Positions 29,689-38,989 of a stretch of 51,484 nt of DNA are shown here, piece after piece. Positions within the stretch are counted from its first letter, which is position 1. The number at the start of each line of letters is the position of its first letter. The notes under the pieces are model-generated. The model did no database searches. It worked only from the letters and a program-made list of their open reading frames with translations, and had not been told where the DNA came from. This DNA is from Natrinema versiforme JCM 10478 (GTDB taxonomy: Archaea > Halobacteriota > Halobacteria > Halobacteriales > Natrialbaceae): positions 67,312-118,795 of the forward strand of contig NZ_AOID01000016.1 of the NCBI RefSeq assembly GCF_000337195.1. The letters run 5' to 3'. The position numbers and the translations under genes were made by a program.

Positions 29689-31281
29689 TTACCCGCCGTC
29701 GCCGGGCTCCGCCGACGGGTCGTCGTCCGGCGACTCGTCGTCGCGAAACCACCGCTCGACCGTCCGTTCGCGCTGGCGCGCGCGGAGTCGGTTCTGTAAT
29801 CGCTCCTCGATAGTGGCTTGGATCTCGAGTCCCCGATCCGCGTCCACGTCGTAGGCGGTTGCGGCCCGCCCGAGGAGCGTCGCGGAGCTGGCGGTATCGG
29901 CCGTCACGCTGGCGAGTCGGCGACGGCGCTGGAAGATCGTCGCCTGATGGAGGACTGCCTGTACCCGGTAGTAGGGGACGATTTTGGTCGTCCGCCGCCA
30001 GAAGCCCGTGCGCGTGAGAAAGTACCGGTCATCGATTCGGTAGCCCCGGTTCGACCACTTCAGGTGGGCGGCGACCGGGACGAGAACGACGAGGGCGGCG
30101 AAGGCGTACCACTGCCGGACGACCGCCGTATACCGAGCCACCGCATACGCGCCGCCGACGATGGCGGCGACGACGAGCGAATACCGGACCGCGTACCGCT
30201 CGCGGGCCCGTCGCGGCGGGGCCTCGAGGTCGATCGGCCCGAACGGTTCGATCGCCCGCGCGAGTTCGGCCACGCGGTCGGCGTCGGCGAGCGGAATCGC
30301 GGATTCCGTCCCGCGGGAATCTGATTGGCCGGGCGCATAGCCGGCCGTCTCGACGCTCAGCGCGGCGTAGCCGAACCACCGGAACGGAATCGATTCAGAG
30401 ACGGTGAGCGTCTGGACCTTCCCGAGGGGAATCGTCCCGCTGTAGCGCTGGAGAAGGCCGCGTTCGTAGTAGAGTTCGTCGCCGGCGCGGGTGAGCCGGA
30501 AGCCGTAGTACCGGGTGAAGGTAAGCGCCGCGCTGATGACCCACGCGGCGAGCAAGAAGAGGACGAGCCCCCACGCGAGCGTGAGCAATCCCGATTCCGG
30601 CCCCGGGAGCCCCGCGATGCGGTCGGTCGGGAGCAACGTCGCGGGGTCGAAGCCGCTGGCGAACGAGAGCGCGATACCGCCCAGCAGACTCGCACCCGGA
30701 TCGATGGTGAAGACGCTCAGGATCGCGAGTTCGTGCGGCCGGATCTCGAACAGGAGTTTCTCGTCGTCCGCCTCCCGTTTGCTCTCGGTCGCCTGCGCTC
30801 CCGTTTCGTCGGGACTCGAGTCGGCCGCATCGCTCGTTTCAGCGCTCGCGCCGCTTCGAAGCTGTCGCCTGAGCCGATGGGCTTCGTCCTCGGCGACATA
30901 TTGCAGGCTGACCTCGGTCTGGCCGCCGCCCGCGGTTTCGATGTGGACGGCGGCGATGCCGAGAATCCGACCGACAACGTTCTGTCTGATATCGACGTTC
31001 TGAACGCGTCCCAACGGAAGCTCGCGGTCCCTGCGCGCGATCACTCCGGAGGTGACGTCGAAGGAATTCTCGGTGAGTTCGTACCGGAACCGTCGGTAGT
31101 ACGCGAACTCGTAGATGATCCCCATCACGATGCCGATCGCAACGAGCGCACCGACCGACAACAGATCGGTCCCGTTCCCGCCCGGCGAGACGACGATGCC
31201 GACGACGAAAAACAGGAAGCCGGTGTTGAGGCTCCGCGAGAGCGAGCGGACGGCAACCGACGCCGGGTGGAGCGACCTCAT
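29689..31281 (-). CDS. Multi-bPH2-domain membrane protein (YdbT-like)
   Basis: This encodes 530 residues. Hydrophobic span pairs near 10-60, 205-260 and 360-400 each lead into a bacterial-PH-type domain with the typical RRFRYELTENSFDVTSGVI, YYGFRLTRAGDELYYERGLL and GYRIDDRYFLTRTGFW strands, each followed by a PLGRVQNV or VPYYRVQAV strand. This is the three-PH layout of YdbT. Acidic insertions separate the domains. Function of the family is poorly defined; envelope maintenance or membrane-protein quality control has been suggested. ATG overlaps the stop of the one-domain partner gene. Confidence 0.8.
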   Translation of the reverse strand: MRSLHPASVAVRSLSRSLNTGFLFFVVGIVVSPGGNGTDLLSVGALVAIGIVMGIIYEFAYYRRFRYELTENSFDVTSGVIARRDRELPLGRVQNVDIRQNVVGRILGIAAVHIETAGGGQTEVSLQYVAEDEAHRLRRQLRSGASAETSDAADSSPDETGAQATESKREADDEKLLFEIRPHELAILSVFTIDPGASLLGGIALSFASGFDPATLLPTDRIAGLPGPESGLLTLAWGLVLFLLAAWVISAALTFTRYYGFRLTRAGDELYYERGLLQRYSGTIPLGKVQTLTVSESIPFRWFGYAALSVETAGYAPGQSDSRGTESAIPLADADRVAELARAIEPFGPIDLEAPPRRARERYAVRYSLVVAAIVGGAYAVARYTAVVRQWYAFAALVVLVPVAAHLKWSNRGYRIDDRYFLTRTGFWRRTTKIVPYYRVQAVLHQATIFQRRRRLASVTADTASSATLLGRAATAYDVDADRGLEIQATIEERLQNRLRARQRERTVERWFRDDESPDDDPSAEPGDGG

Positions 31282-31766
31282 ACGGCGTCTTCACCCGCGC
31301 TCTCGATCGCGAGTCGGCGGAGCGATTCCTGGACCTCCTCGGCGCGGGACGGTGTCAGCCCGGGGATCGCGACGTCGGAACTCCGGGAGCCGGCCGTATA
31401 GACCACGACGGTCGCGAGACCGGTGGCTCGCTCGAGCGGCGAGCGCCGGGAGTCGACGTGCTGGACGCGGACGTAGGGAGCGATCGTCTTGACGCGCGTG
31501 AAGACGCCGCGTTCGATGTAGAGGTCGTCGTCCCGAAGGTCGAATCGCCAGACGCCGTAGCGTCGCCAGGCGATGAGTACGCGCACGACCGCGAGGACGA
31601 CGGCGACCGCGACGGCGGCGGGGACGAGGATCGAGGGTGCAGCGTCCCAGAAATCGGTCCGCATGAGGGCGATCGCCGCGCCCACGAGGAAGCCACCGAA
31701 AATCGTGGCTCGAACGATCGCGAGGGCGATCCAGACGACTCGCACTCGCGGGGTGAGCCGTTCCAT
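31278..31766 (-). CDS. Single-bPH2-domain membrane protein (YdbS-like)
   Basis: This encodes 162 residues. Two membrane spans (about 15-60) are followed by one PH-type domain (RRYGVWRFDLRDDDLYIERG, PYVRVQHVDSRRSPLER, ATVVVYTAGSRSSDVAIPGL). YdbS and YdbT homologues are encoded together in many prokaryotes and probably form a membrane complex. It is the first gene of the pair, with a 4-bp overlap into the larger partner. Confidence 0.8.
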   Translation of the reverse strand: MERLTPRVRVVWIALAIVRATIFGGFLVGAAIALMRTDFWDAAPSILVPAAVAVAVVLAVVRVLIAWRRYGVWRFDLRDDDLYIERGVFTRVKTIAPYVRVQHVDSRRSPLERATGLATVVVYTAGSRSSDVAIPGLTPSRAEEVQESLRRLAIESAGEDAV

Positions 31767-31980
31767 ACGTATCGTGTGGCCACTACCCGATTAAAGGGTG
31801 GGAAAGCGGCGGCAGTTCTCACGAGGTGAAAGACGCTGATGGCCGCCGGGTGCTCGACAGATTCGTCCGCAGCGGAGACATGCCGTCTCCGAGAGCCGTT
31901 CGGTCGCCGCGGCCCGGACGGCCTCTCGAGCCGTCGCTCACGGGCGAACGACGAGAGAAGCGAGCCGCGTTCGAGGGAGG

Positions 31981-32226
31981 TTACTGCGTGGCCGTTCGGA
32001 CGTTCCCGACGCGATAGAGGTCCTCCTGTAGTCCGTCTCCCTCGCAGTCGGCGTTCGGGCACTCGTAGTGCCAGCCGTCTTCGGTCGCAGTTCCTTCCTG
32101 GAATCGCTCTCCGCATACCTCACAGAGGAGTTGTCCGTCCCCGCACGTATCGCGGTGTAACTCGAGGGCGAGTTCGGTCTGGAACGACTGATTACAGTTG
32201 CGACAGGTGTGCATATTTCGTCCCAT
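31981..32226 (-). CDS. Zinc-finger protein with C2H2 and second Cys cluster (81 aa)
   Basis: This encodes 81 residues. HTCRNCNQSFQTELALELHRDTC is a C2H2/C2HC-like finger at the start; CEVCGERF and later CPNADCEG form a second zinc site. ATG 32226 gives MGRNMHTC; the ATG at 32214 is equally possible. Stand-alone small zinc proteins are frequent in haloarchaea and mostly uncharacterised. Confidence 0.75.
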   Translation of the reverse strand: MGRNMHTCRNCNQSFQTELALELHRDTCGDGQLLCEVCGERFQEGTATEDGWHYECPNADCEGDGLQEDLYRVGNVRTATQ

Positions 32227-32470
32227 GCGAGCATCCGCAAAAACTGCTTGGGTTCTTTTATTCCGCCGGAGACGGCCCTGATTCGGCCTCGCTGTCCCGA
32301 TTTGGGGCAGACGAGTCGGGAAGAAAGAACGGTCGGAATCCGTGTTTACGCGATCGCGAGTTGTCCCTCGGATGGTAGCTCACGATGGGACCGTCGCTGG
32401 CGGACGACGAGAGACGAGTGAATCCCGCTAACCGTTCCGGTCGGTTCCCCGACTGATAAGTGATCGCCGA

Positions 32471-33556
32471 ATGAACGGACGAACGATGGAACCGATCGAG
32501 ATCGGCGCACGGATCGTCGCCGGAATCGTTCTCATCGTGTTGAACGCCTTCTTCGTCGCGGTCGAGTTCGGGTTGACGCGCGCCCGGCAGTATCCGGAAT
32601 CCGAGTTCGATACCCCGGGGCTGCGACTGGCGTGGGAGATGACCGACGACCTCGAGTTCTATCTGACGACCTGTCAGGTCTGGATCTCCGGGACCAGCAT
32701 CGCGCTCGGTATCGTCGCCGAGCCGGGGCTGGCGGCGCTGTTCGAGCCGCTGTTTGCGAACACGGCATTGGCGTCTGCGGGCGCGGGATCGATCCTCGGC
32801 TTCCTGCTCATCAACCTCGTCCACCTCACGCACGGCGAACAGACGCCGACGTATCTGGGTGTCGAACGCTCGAAACAGGTCTGTCGGTACGGCGCGCGGC
32901 CGCTGTACTGGTTCGCTAAAGCGATCGCCCCGCTGATCCACTTCGGCGACTGGGTCGCCAAGGCGACGCTGGGACTGTTCGGCGTCGAGATGACCCAGGC
33001 GTGGACCGAGGCCGAAGAGGAGGTCATCGAGACGCGGGCCGACCTCCGGAACCGGCTCGGCTCCGTCCTCGAGGAAGGCGATCTCTCCGACGACCGTCGC
33101 GAGGAAGTGATGAACGCGTTCAATATCGGTGAGCGCCCCATCCGCGAGCTGATGATCGACGCCGACGAGATCGTCGCCCTGTCGACGACCGCCGAGCCCG
33201 CGGAGAACTTCCGGCGGATGGAGGAGCGCCCCCAGACGCGGTACCCGCTGGTCGGCGACGAATTGACCGACTTCCGTGGAATCGTCTACACGCCGATCTT
33301 CGTCCGGCACCGCGAGGCGCTGGCCGACGGCGACGTCGACTTCGAGGAACTGGCCGCGCCGCCGATGACGCTCTCGCCCGACACCGACGTCAGCGACGCG
33401 GTCGATCAGTTCCAGACCGAAAACCAGGAACTCGCCTTCGTCATCGAGGACGGCGAGGTCGTCGGGTTGGTCACCGTCACCGACCTGCTCGAGGCGGTGA
33501 TGGGCGACATCGAGGACCCGCTGGACGAGGCTGACCTCGAGCCGGTCGATCGCTGA
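32471..33556 (+). CDS. CNNM/CorC-family membrane protein (DUF21 plus CBS domains)
   Basis: This encodes 361 residues. An N-terminal DUF21 membrane domain with four spans starts IVAGIVLIVLNAFFVAVEFG, the family hallmark, with a conserved HGEQTP near 118-123. It is followed by an acidic helix and a CBS pair (RPIRELMIDADEIVALSTTA, then LAFVIEDGEVVGLVTVTDLL). CNNM/CorC proteins are linked to magnesium or sodium-coupled divalent cation export and sense adenine nucleotides through CBS domains. The usual C-terminal CorC_HlyC domain is missing, as in many archaeal members. ATG 32486 is an alternative start. Confidence 0.85.
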   Translation: MNGRTMEPIEIGARIVAGIVLIVLNAFFVAVEFGLTRARQYPESEFDTPGLRLAWEMTDDLEFYLTTCQVWISGTSIALGIVAEPGLAALFEPLFANTALASAGAGSILGFLLINLVHLTHGEQTPTYLGVERSKQVCRYGARPLYWFAKAIAPLIHFGDWVAKATLGLFGVEMTQAWTEAEEEVIETRADLRNRLGSVLEEGDLSDDRREEVMNAFNIGERPIRELMIDADEIVALSTTAEPAENFRRMEERPQTRYPLVGDELTDFRGIVYTPIFVRHREALADGDVDFEELAAPPMTLSPDTDVSDAVDQFQTENQELAFVIEDGEVVGLVTVTDLLEAVMGDIEDPLDEADLEPVDR

Positions 33557-33640
33557 TCGCCGGCAGCATCCCTCGACGGGCCGCGCGACCATGCGACTGC
33601 GCGCTCTCGCTTTTTTCGCGCCGAACCCGAAACGGGGATC

Positions 33641-34072
33641 GTGTACGACGACATCCTCGTTCCGACCGACGGGAGCGACTCGAGCGCGGCGGCGGTCGAC
33701 GAGGCCGTCGCGATCGCCGACGGAGCGGCGGCGACAGTACACTTCCTGCACGTCGTCGACGCAGGAACCGAGATGGCTGCCGCCGGCGAGGGGGCGCTGG
33801 CCCCAGAGTTGACGAAAACGCTCGAGGACGAGGCCGAGTCGGCCCTGGACGACGCGACGGCGCGGGCCGAGCGCGCGGACGTACCCCGCGAACGGGTTAC
33901 CCGCGAGGGGGTGCCACACGAGGTGATCGCGACCGAAAGCGCGGAAATCGGGGCCGACCTCGTCGTTATGGGCGCGAGCGGGCGCTCGGGCGTGAAAGAG
34001 CGGCTCCTTGGGAGCACGACCGACCGCGTGATTCGAACGGTCGACGCGTCGGTCCTGATCGCGCGGCCCTGA
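33641..34072 (+). CDS. UspA-family universal stress protein
   Basis: This encodes 143 residues from GTG 33641. It starts YDDILVPTDGSDSS, the strand-loop of the Usp fold, and has the ATP-binding GASGRSGVKERLLGSTTDRV motif (G-x2-G-x9-G-S/T) and VLIARP as the last strand. It is probably nucleotide-binding and dimeric. It follows the CNNM gene by 84 bp in the same direction. A second, more divergent Usp gene is at 43.3 kb. Confidence 0.9.
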   Translation: MYDDILVPTDGSDSSAAAVDEAVAIADGAAATVHFLHVVDAGTEMAAAGEGALAPELTKTLEDEAESALDDATARAERADVPRERVTREGVPHEVIATESAEIGADLVVMGASGRSGVKERLLGSTTDRVIRTVDASVLIARP

Positions 34073-34107
34073 GAGTCGATTACGCTCGAAAACGAGACCC
34101 TGCCGTC

Positions 34108-35517
34108 TCAGTCGTCCTGGCCGAGAATACCGCGCTCGGCCATCTTCCGGGGGTCGAGGACCTCGTCGGCTTCCTCCTCGTCGAGGTAGCCCTTCTCGAG
34201 GACGACCTCGCGAACGGTCTTGTCCTCCTTGAGCGCGGTCTTGGCGACCTCGCTTGCCTTGTCGTAGCCGATGTGGACGTTCAGCGAGGTGGCCATCGCC
34301 ATCGACTGCTCGACGCGCTCCTCGCAGTAGGCCTCGTTGGCCTCGAGTTTCCGGACGAACCGCTCGCCGAAGACCTGGCTCGCGTTCGAGATGAGTTCGG
34401 CCGACTCGAGGAAGTTGTGGGCGAGGACGGGCTTGTAGAGGTTCAGATCGATCTGGCCCTCCGCAGCGCCGGCGGAGACGGCGGCGTCGTTGCCGACGAC
34501 CTGCTTGTGGACCTGGTTGACGGCCTCGGCGACGACCGGGTTGATCTTGCCGGGCATGATCGAGGAACCGGGCTGGTTCTCGGGCTGTTCGACCTCACCG
34601 AGCCCGTTGCGCGGGCCCGAGGCGAGCAGTCGGAGGTCGTTGGCGATCTTGTTCAGCGAGCCGGCGACGGTCCGAAGCGCGCCGTGGGCCTCGCTCATCG
34701 CGTCGTGGGCGGCCTGGGCTTCGAAGTGGTTGTCGGCCTCGCGGAACTGGACGCCGGTCTCTTTCGTGATGTACTCGGCCGCGCGGCCGGGGAACTCCTC
34801 GTGGGTGTTGAGCCCGGTCCCCGTCGCGGTGCCGCCGAGGGCCAGTTCGCCGAGGTGGTCGCGCACCTGGTCGACCCGTGCGAGCCCTTTCTCGACCTGG
34901 GTTCGATACCCGCTGAACTCCTGGCCCAGCGTGACCGGCGTCGCGTCCTGGAGGTGCGTTCGGCCGGTCTTGATCACGTCGTCGAACTCCTCTTCTTTCT
35001 CCTCGAGCGCCTCGCGGAGGGTGTCGAGCGCCGGGATGACGTCCTTCTCGACGGCCTCGAGCGAGGCGACGTGCATCGCGGTCGGGATGACGTCGTTGCT
35101 CGACTGGCCGTAGTTGACGTGGTCGTTGGGGTGGACGACGCGGTCGCCGATTTCGCTACCCATGCGTTCGGCGGCGCGGTTGGCGATGACCTCGTTTGCG
35201 TTCATGTTCGAGGAGGTCCCCGAGCCGGTCTGGAAGATGTCGACCGGGAACTGGTCGTCGTGTTCGCCGGCGATGACTTCGTCGGCGGCCTCGATGATCG
35301 CCTCGGCGATATCGTCGTCGACCAGACCGAGATCGCGGTTAGCCTGTGCGGCGGCCTTCTTGACCACGCCGAGCCCGCGGATGAATCGCCGGCTGAACGT
35401 GATCCCCGAGATGGGGAAGTTCTGGATCGCGCGCTGGGTCTGTGCCCCCCAGTAGGCCTCCGCGGGCACCTGCATCTCGCCGAGACTGTCGCGTTCGACT
35501 CTGTAATCCTCGCTCAT
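34108..35517 (-). CDS. fumC: Fumarate hydratase, class II
   Basis: This encodes 469 residues. It interconverts fumarate and malate in the TCA cycle as a cytoplasmic homotetramer. The superfamily signature GSSIMPGKINP lies near residues 317-327; TGSGTSSNMNANEV near 105-118 and GRTHLQDATPVTLG near 185-198 supply the other active-site segments. Length matches bacterial FumC. ATG 35517 was chosen because the upstream extension is not family-like and an ATTTTACG box lies about 30 bp upstream on this strand. Confidence 0.95.
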   Translation of the reverse strand: MSEDYRVERDSLGEMQVPAEAYWGAQTQRAIQNFPISGITFSRRFIRGLGVVKKAAAQANRDLGLVDDDIAEAIIEAADEVIAGEHDDQFPVDIFQTGSGTSSNMNANEVIANRAAERMGSEIGDRVVHPNDHVNYGQSSNDVIPTAMHVASLEAVEKDVIPALDTLREALEEKEEEFDDVIKTGRTHLQDATPVTLGQEFSGYRTQVEKGLARVDQVRDHLGELALGGTATGTGLNTHEEFPGRAAEYITKETGVQFREADNHFEAQAAHDAMSEAHGALRTVAGSLNKIANDLRLLASGPRNGLGEVEQPENQPGSSIMPGKINPVVAEAVNQVHKQVVGNDAAVSAGAAEGQIDLNLYKPVLAHNFLESAELISNASQVFGERFVRKLEANEAYCEERVEQSMAMATSLNVHIGYDKASEVAKTALKEDKTVREVVLEKGYLDEEEADEVLDPRKMAERGILGQDD

Positions 35518-35713
35518 GTACGGTGCGTTGACGGGCGGGTGCGTAAAATCCACCGGTCTGATTCCGCGTCCCGAGGCGGAAATCCACGTAACCGCTCCGA
35601 CGTTCACTGTGTCGGCATCTTGGTAGACATATGTTAACTCCCACCATATCAAACCATTCACTCAGAACATAATTAATATTGAAAACTATTAAGTAGGACC
35701 CAGACAATCGATC

Positions 35714-35731
35714 ATGTGTGATTCGCAGTGA
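35714..35731 (+). other. Five-codon leader ORF overlapping the ABC lipoprotein start
   Basis: ATG TGT GAT TCG CAG TGA lies at the expected transcription start of the ABC operon (AT box CTATTAAG centred near 35690). Its stop overlaps the GTG start of the next gene as GTGA. It may place the ribosome for reinitiation at the GTG, or simply be chance. Confidence 0.35.
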
Positions 35732-36990
35732 CTGACGCTAACAAGGTGCCACGGAGAACGGTGCTGAAAGGGGCAGGTGCAGCGGGGCTCGCTGGTCTCG
35801 CAGGGTGTACGGGCGGTGGCGGCAGCGATACGCTCGAGGTCCTCCACGGCTGGACCGGCGGCGACGGTGCCGATGCCGCCGACGCGCTCTTTTCGGCGTT
35901 CGAAGACGAGCACTCGGACATCGACTTCAACGAGAATCCGATCGGTGGCGGCGGCAACGAAAACCTCGACCAGACGGTCGCCAACCGCCTTCAGGGCGGC
36001 AATCCGCCGAGTTCGTTCGCCGGCTGGCCGGGTGCGAACTTAGAGCAGTACGGAGACGCCGTCGGCGACATCGAGTCGGAGGTCTGGGACGAGGCCGGTC
36101 TGAAAGAGGCCCACGTCCAGGAAGCGGTCGAACTCTGTGAGTACAACGACGGCTTCTCGGCGGTTCCGCTCGGCTCCCACCGCCTGAACGACCTCTTCTA
36201 CAACGTCGGGGTCCTCGAGGACGCCGGTGTCGATCCGGAGTCGATCGACAGCGCCGACGCGCTGATCGATGCGCTCGACGCCGTCGAATCGGAGACCGAC
36301 GCGACGCCGTTCGCGTTCTCGCTCGCGCCGTGGTGTATCCTCCAGACGTGGGCCCAGACGATGCTCGGCGAGCACGGCTACGAGGCCTACACGAACTTCA
36401 TCGACGGCAACGGCGACGAAGCCGCCGTCCGCGACACCTTCGAGAAACTCGAGCAGATACTCGGCTACATCAACTCCGACGCGGCCTCCGTCGACTTCAC
36501 GGAGGTCAACCAGGACATCATGAGCGGCGACGCCGCGTTCATCCATCAGGGGAACTGGGCCGCCGGTGCATACCTCTCCCCGGACAGAGATCTCACGTAC
36601 GGCGAAGACTGGGATGCGATCCGGTACCCCGGGACGGAGGACTACTACACCCTCCACATCGACTCGTTCATCTACCCGAGCGACAACCCGACGCCCGAGG
36701 ATACCGCGACGTGGTTGCAGTTCGTCGGGTCCGAAGAGGCACAGGTTGCGTTCAACCAGTACAAGGGATCGATCCCGACGCTGACGGACGTATCCACCGA
36801 CGAGTTCAACCCCTACCTCACGGACACGATCGACGACTTCGACAACGCCGCGGAGAAGCCGCCGACGCTCGCACACGGTCTCGCCGTGGACACGAGCACG
36901 CAGGCCGACCTCGAGGATGTCCTCAACAACAACTTCGCGGACCCCTACGACGTCGACGGTGCGACGAGCGGCTTCATGGACAGCGTCTAA
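35728..36990 (+). CDS. Sugar-type ABC transporter substrate-binding lipoprotein
   Basis: This encodes 420 residues from GTG 35728. The N-terminus has a Tat motif (RRTVLKGAG) and a lipobox with the anchoring Cys (LAGLAGC) at about residue 27, so the protein is exported folded and lipid-anchored. The mature part is a CUT1-type solute-binding protein (EVLHGWTGGDG, then AAFIHQGNWAAGA). Many such proteins bind glucose, maltodextrin or glycerol-3-phosphate; the ligand is not evident. First gene of a complete importer operon with two permeases and an ATPase. Confidence 0.9.
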   Translation: MTDANKVPRRTVLKGAGAAGLAGLAGCTGGGGSDTLEVLHGWTGGDGADAADALFSAFEDEHSDIDFNENPIGGGGNENLDQTVANRLQGGNPPSSFAGWPGANLEQYGDAVGDIESEVWDEAGLKEAHVQEAVELCEYNDGFSAVPLGSHRLNDLFYNVGVLEDAGVDPESIDSADALIDALDAVESETDATPFAFSLAPWCILQTWAQTMLGEHGYEAYTNFIDGNGDEAAVRDTFEKLEQILGYINSDAASVDFTEVNQDIMSGDAAFIHQGNWAAGAYLSPDRDLTYGEDWDAIRYPGTEDYYTLHIDSFIYPSDNPTPEDTATWLQFVGSEEAQVAFNQYKGSIPTLTDVSTDEFNPYLTDTIDDFDNAAEKPPTLAHGLAVDTSTQADLEDVLNNNFADPYDVDGATSGFMDSV

Positions 36991-37093
36991 TTAGTCCTCA
37001 AATATGAAACGTTTTTTACTATTACTGCGTAGCATTCGGCGTACCCAAGGCGAGGGTCCCGAAAGCGAACGGACGAGTGGCGAGCGACGCGTC

Positions 37094-38014
37094 ATGACGG
37101 ACGGAGGGACGAGCGAGAAGCGCTCGACGTTCCAACGCTGGCTCGACAGCGATATCGTACAGTCGGCACCGTTCTGGCTGCCGCCGTTCCTGTTGATGGG
37201 CTTTTTCGTCTACGCCGCGATCGGCTGGAACTTCCTGCTCTCGCTGACGGAGTACTCCGGGTTCGGAGACCCCGACTACAGCAACCTCGGTCTGCAGAAC
37301 TATTGGGCGATGCTGGACGATCCGGGGATGTGGGCGGCGACGCGGAACACGTTCGTCTTGCTCGTGGGATTCACGGTCGTCTGTCTGATTGTCGGCCTGC
37401 TCTTAGCACTGCTGCTCGATCGCGAGATCCGATTCAGCAGGTCGTTTCGGACGATCTATCTCCTGCCGTTCGCCCTTTCGTTCATCGTCACGGCCCAGTT
37501 CTGGCGGTGGATGTACAACGTCAACAACGGTATTATCAACCAGTTCATCGGCGTGTTCGGGCTCGGCCCGTACAGCTGGCTGGGGAGTCCAAAACTCGTA
37601 TTGGGGGCGGTGATATTCGCGCTCGTCTGGCAGTTCAGCGGGTACACGATGATCATCTACCTCGCCGCGCTCCGATCGATCCCGAACGACCAGTACGAGG
37701 CCGCACGGGCCGACGGAGCGAGCACGGTTCGGATGTACTGGCGCGTAATCATTCCGCAGTTGCGGCCGGCGATGGTCAGCGCGACCGTCACGCTAGTGCT
37801 GTTCGCGCTGAAGGCCTTCGACTTCCTGTACGCGACCTTCGACGGCTACCGACCCCGCCGCGGGGCCGACATCCTGGCGACCAAGATGGTCCGTGAGTCG
37901 TTCGGCCGGTCCGAGTGGGCGTACGGGTCGTCGATCGCGCTCATGTTGTTCGTCCTGTCGCTGGGAGTCATCACGCCGTATCTGTATAACCAGTACAAGC
38001 GAGGGAACCTATGA
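37094..38014 (+). CDS. ABC sugar transporter permease (MalF/UgpA-like)
   Basis: This encodes 306 residues with six membrane spans. The EAA loop, which docks on the ATPase, reads YEAARADGASTVRMYWRVIIPQL near 225-247. I chose ATG 37094 because the frame upstream to 37004 is basic and unlike permease N-termini; the 37004 start remains possible. The stop overlaps the next permease start by 4 bp. Confidence 0.9.
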   Translation: MTDGGTSEKRSTFQRWLDSDIVQSAPFWLPPFLLMGFFVYAAIGWNFLLSLTEYSGFGDPDYSNLGLQNYWAMLDDPGMWAATRNTFVLLVGFTVVCLIVGLLLALLLDREIRFSRSFRTIYLLPFALSFIVTAQFWRWMYNVNNGIINQFIGVFGLGPYSWLGSPKLVLGAVIFALVWQFSGYTMIIYLAALRSIPNDQYEAARADGASTVRMYWRVIIPQLRPAMVSATVTLVLFALKAFDFLYATFDGYRPRRGADILATKMVRESFGRSEWAYGSSIALMLFVLSLGVITPYLYNQYKRGNL

Positions 38015-38949
38015 GCGAGAAATCAGTTACCACCGAAGAGGCGGCGGAACAGACGGCGATGAAGCGCGTGACCGACGGGATTACGCTCGGTCGCGTGGGG
38101 CTGTACGCCACGCTGATCGGCCTCGTCGGGTTCTACCTGCTCCCGATCGAGTCTGGACTCGTAACGTCGATCAAAACGCCGACCGGGCTTGACAACACCT
38201 TCCCGTTCCTTCCTCCCCTCGACGCGGGCTGGATTACGTTCGAGAAGTGGCAGGTCGCGTTCGATTACCTCGCGCCCGGGATGGTCAATAGCATGCTGTT
38301 TACCATCCCCTCGACGATCCTGTGTGCGATCCTCGGCAGCATGGCCGCCTACGGGCTGACGCTCGTCGACTGGCGTGGTCAGATCGCCGTCCTGGCGCTG
38401 TTCATCGCGGGTATTTTCGTCCCGTACCAGGCCGTGATCGTCCCGCTGTTCCAGTTCTGGAGCCAGTACATGCAATTGGGCGCGCGACTCTCGTTCCTGT
38501 GGGGGCTCCCGCTACTCGAGCCACACTACGCGACGATCCTCGAGTTGATCATTACGCACACGGCCTACGGGATCCCGATCGTGACGCTGCTGTTTCGCTC
38601 GCAGTACAAGACGATGTCCAACGAGATGATCGAGGCTGCGCGACTCGACGGCGCGTCGGTCTGGCGGGTCTACCGACGGATCGTCCTGCCGCTGTCGATA
38701 CCGATGTTCGCGGTCGTGTTCATCTTCCAGTTCACCCAGATCTGGAACGAATTCCTGTTCTCGCTGACGATCATCGGGAGCACCAACGACCCGGCCGCGT
38801 CCGCGACCCTTATCCTGTCAGGGCTCGGCCAGTCGCTCGAGGGGACGGACTACCCGCTCCGAATGGCGGGCGCGTTCATCACGGCACTCCCGACCTTGCT
38901 CGTCTACGTGCTGTTCGCCGACAAGTTCGCGGAGGGGGTACAGACATGA
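38011..38949 (+). CDS. ABC sugar transporter permease (MalG/UgpE-like)
   Basis: This encodes 312 residues with six spans. The EAA loop is IEAARLDGASVWRVYRRIVL near 205-224, and the N-terminal cytoplasmic stretch is acidic. It pairs with the upstream MalF-like subunit to form the heterodimeric channel; the genes are translationally coupled. Confidence 0.92.
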   Translation: MSEKSVTTEEAAEQTAMKRVTDGITLGRVGLYATLIGLVGFYLLPIESGLVTSIKTPTGLDNTFPFLPPLDAGWITFEKWQVAFDYLAPGMVNSMLFTIPSTILCAILGSMAAYGLTLVDWRGQIAVLALFIAGIFVPYQAVIVPLFQFWSQYMQLGARLSFLWGLPLLEPHYATILELIITHTAYGIPIVTLLFRSQYKTMSNEMIEAARLDGASVWRVYRRIVLPLSIPMFAVVFIFQFTQIWNEFLFSLTIIGSTNDPAASATLILSGLGQSLEGTDYPLRMAGAFITALPTLLVYVLFADKFAEGVQT

Positions 38950-38989
38950 CCGACCGACAACGAACGGTATCGAACCGGAGGATTTGACG

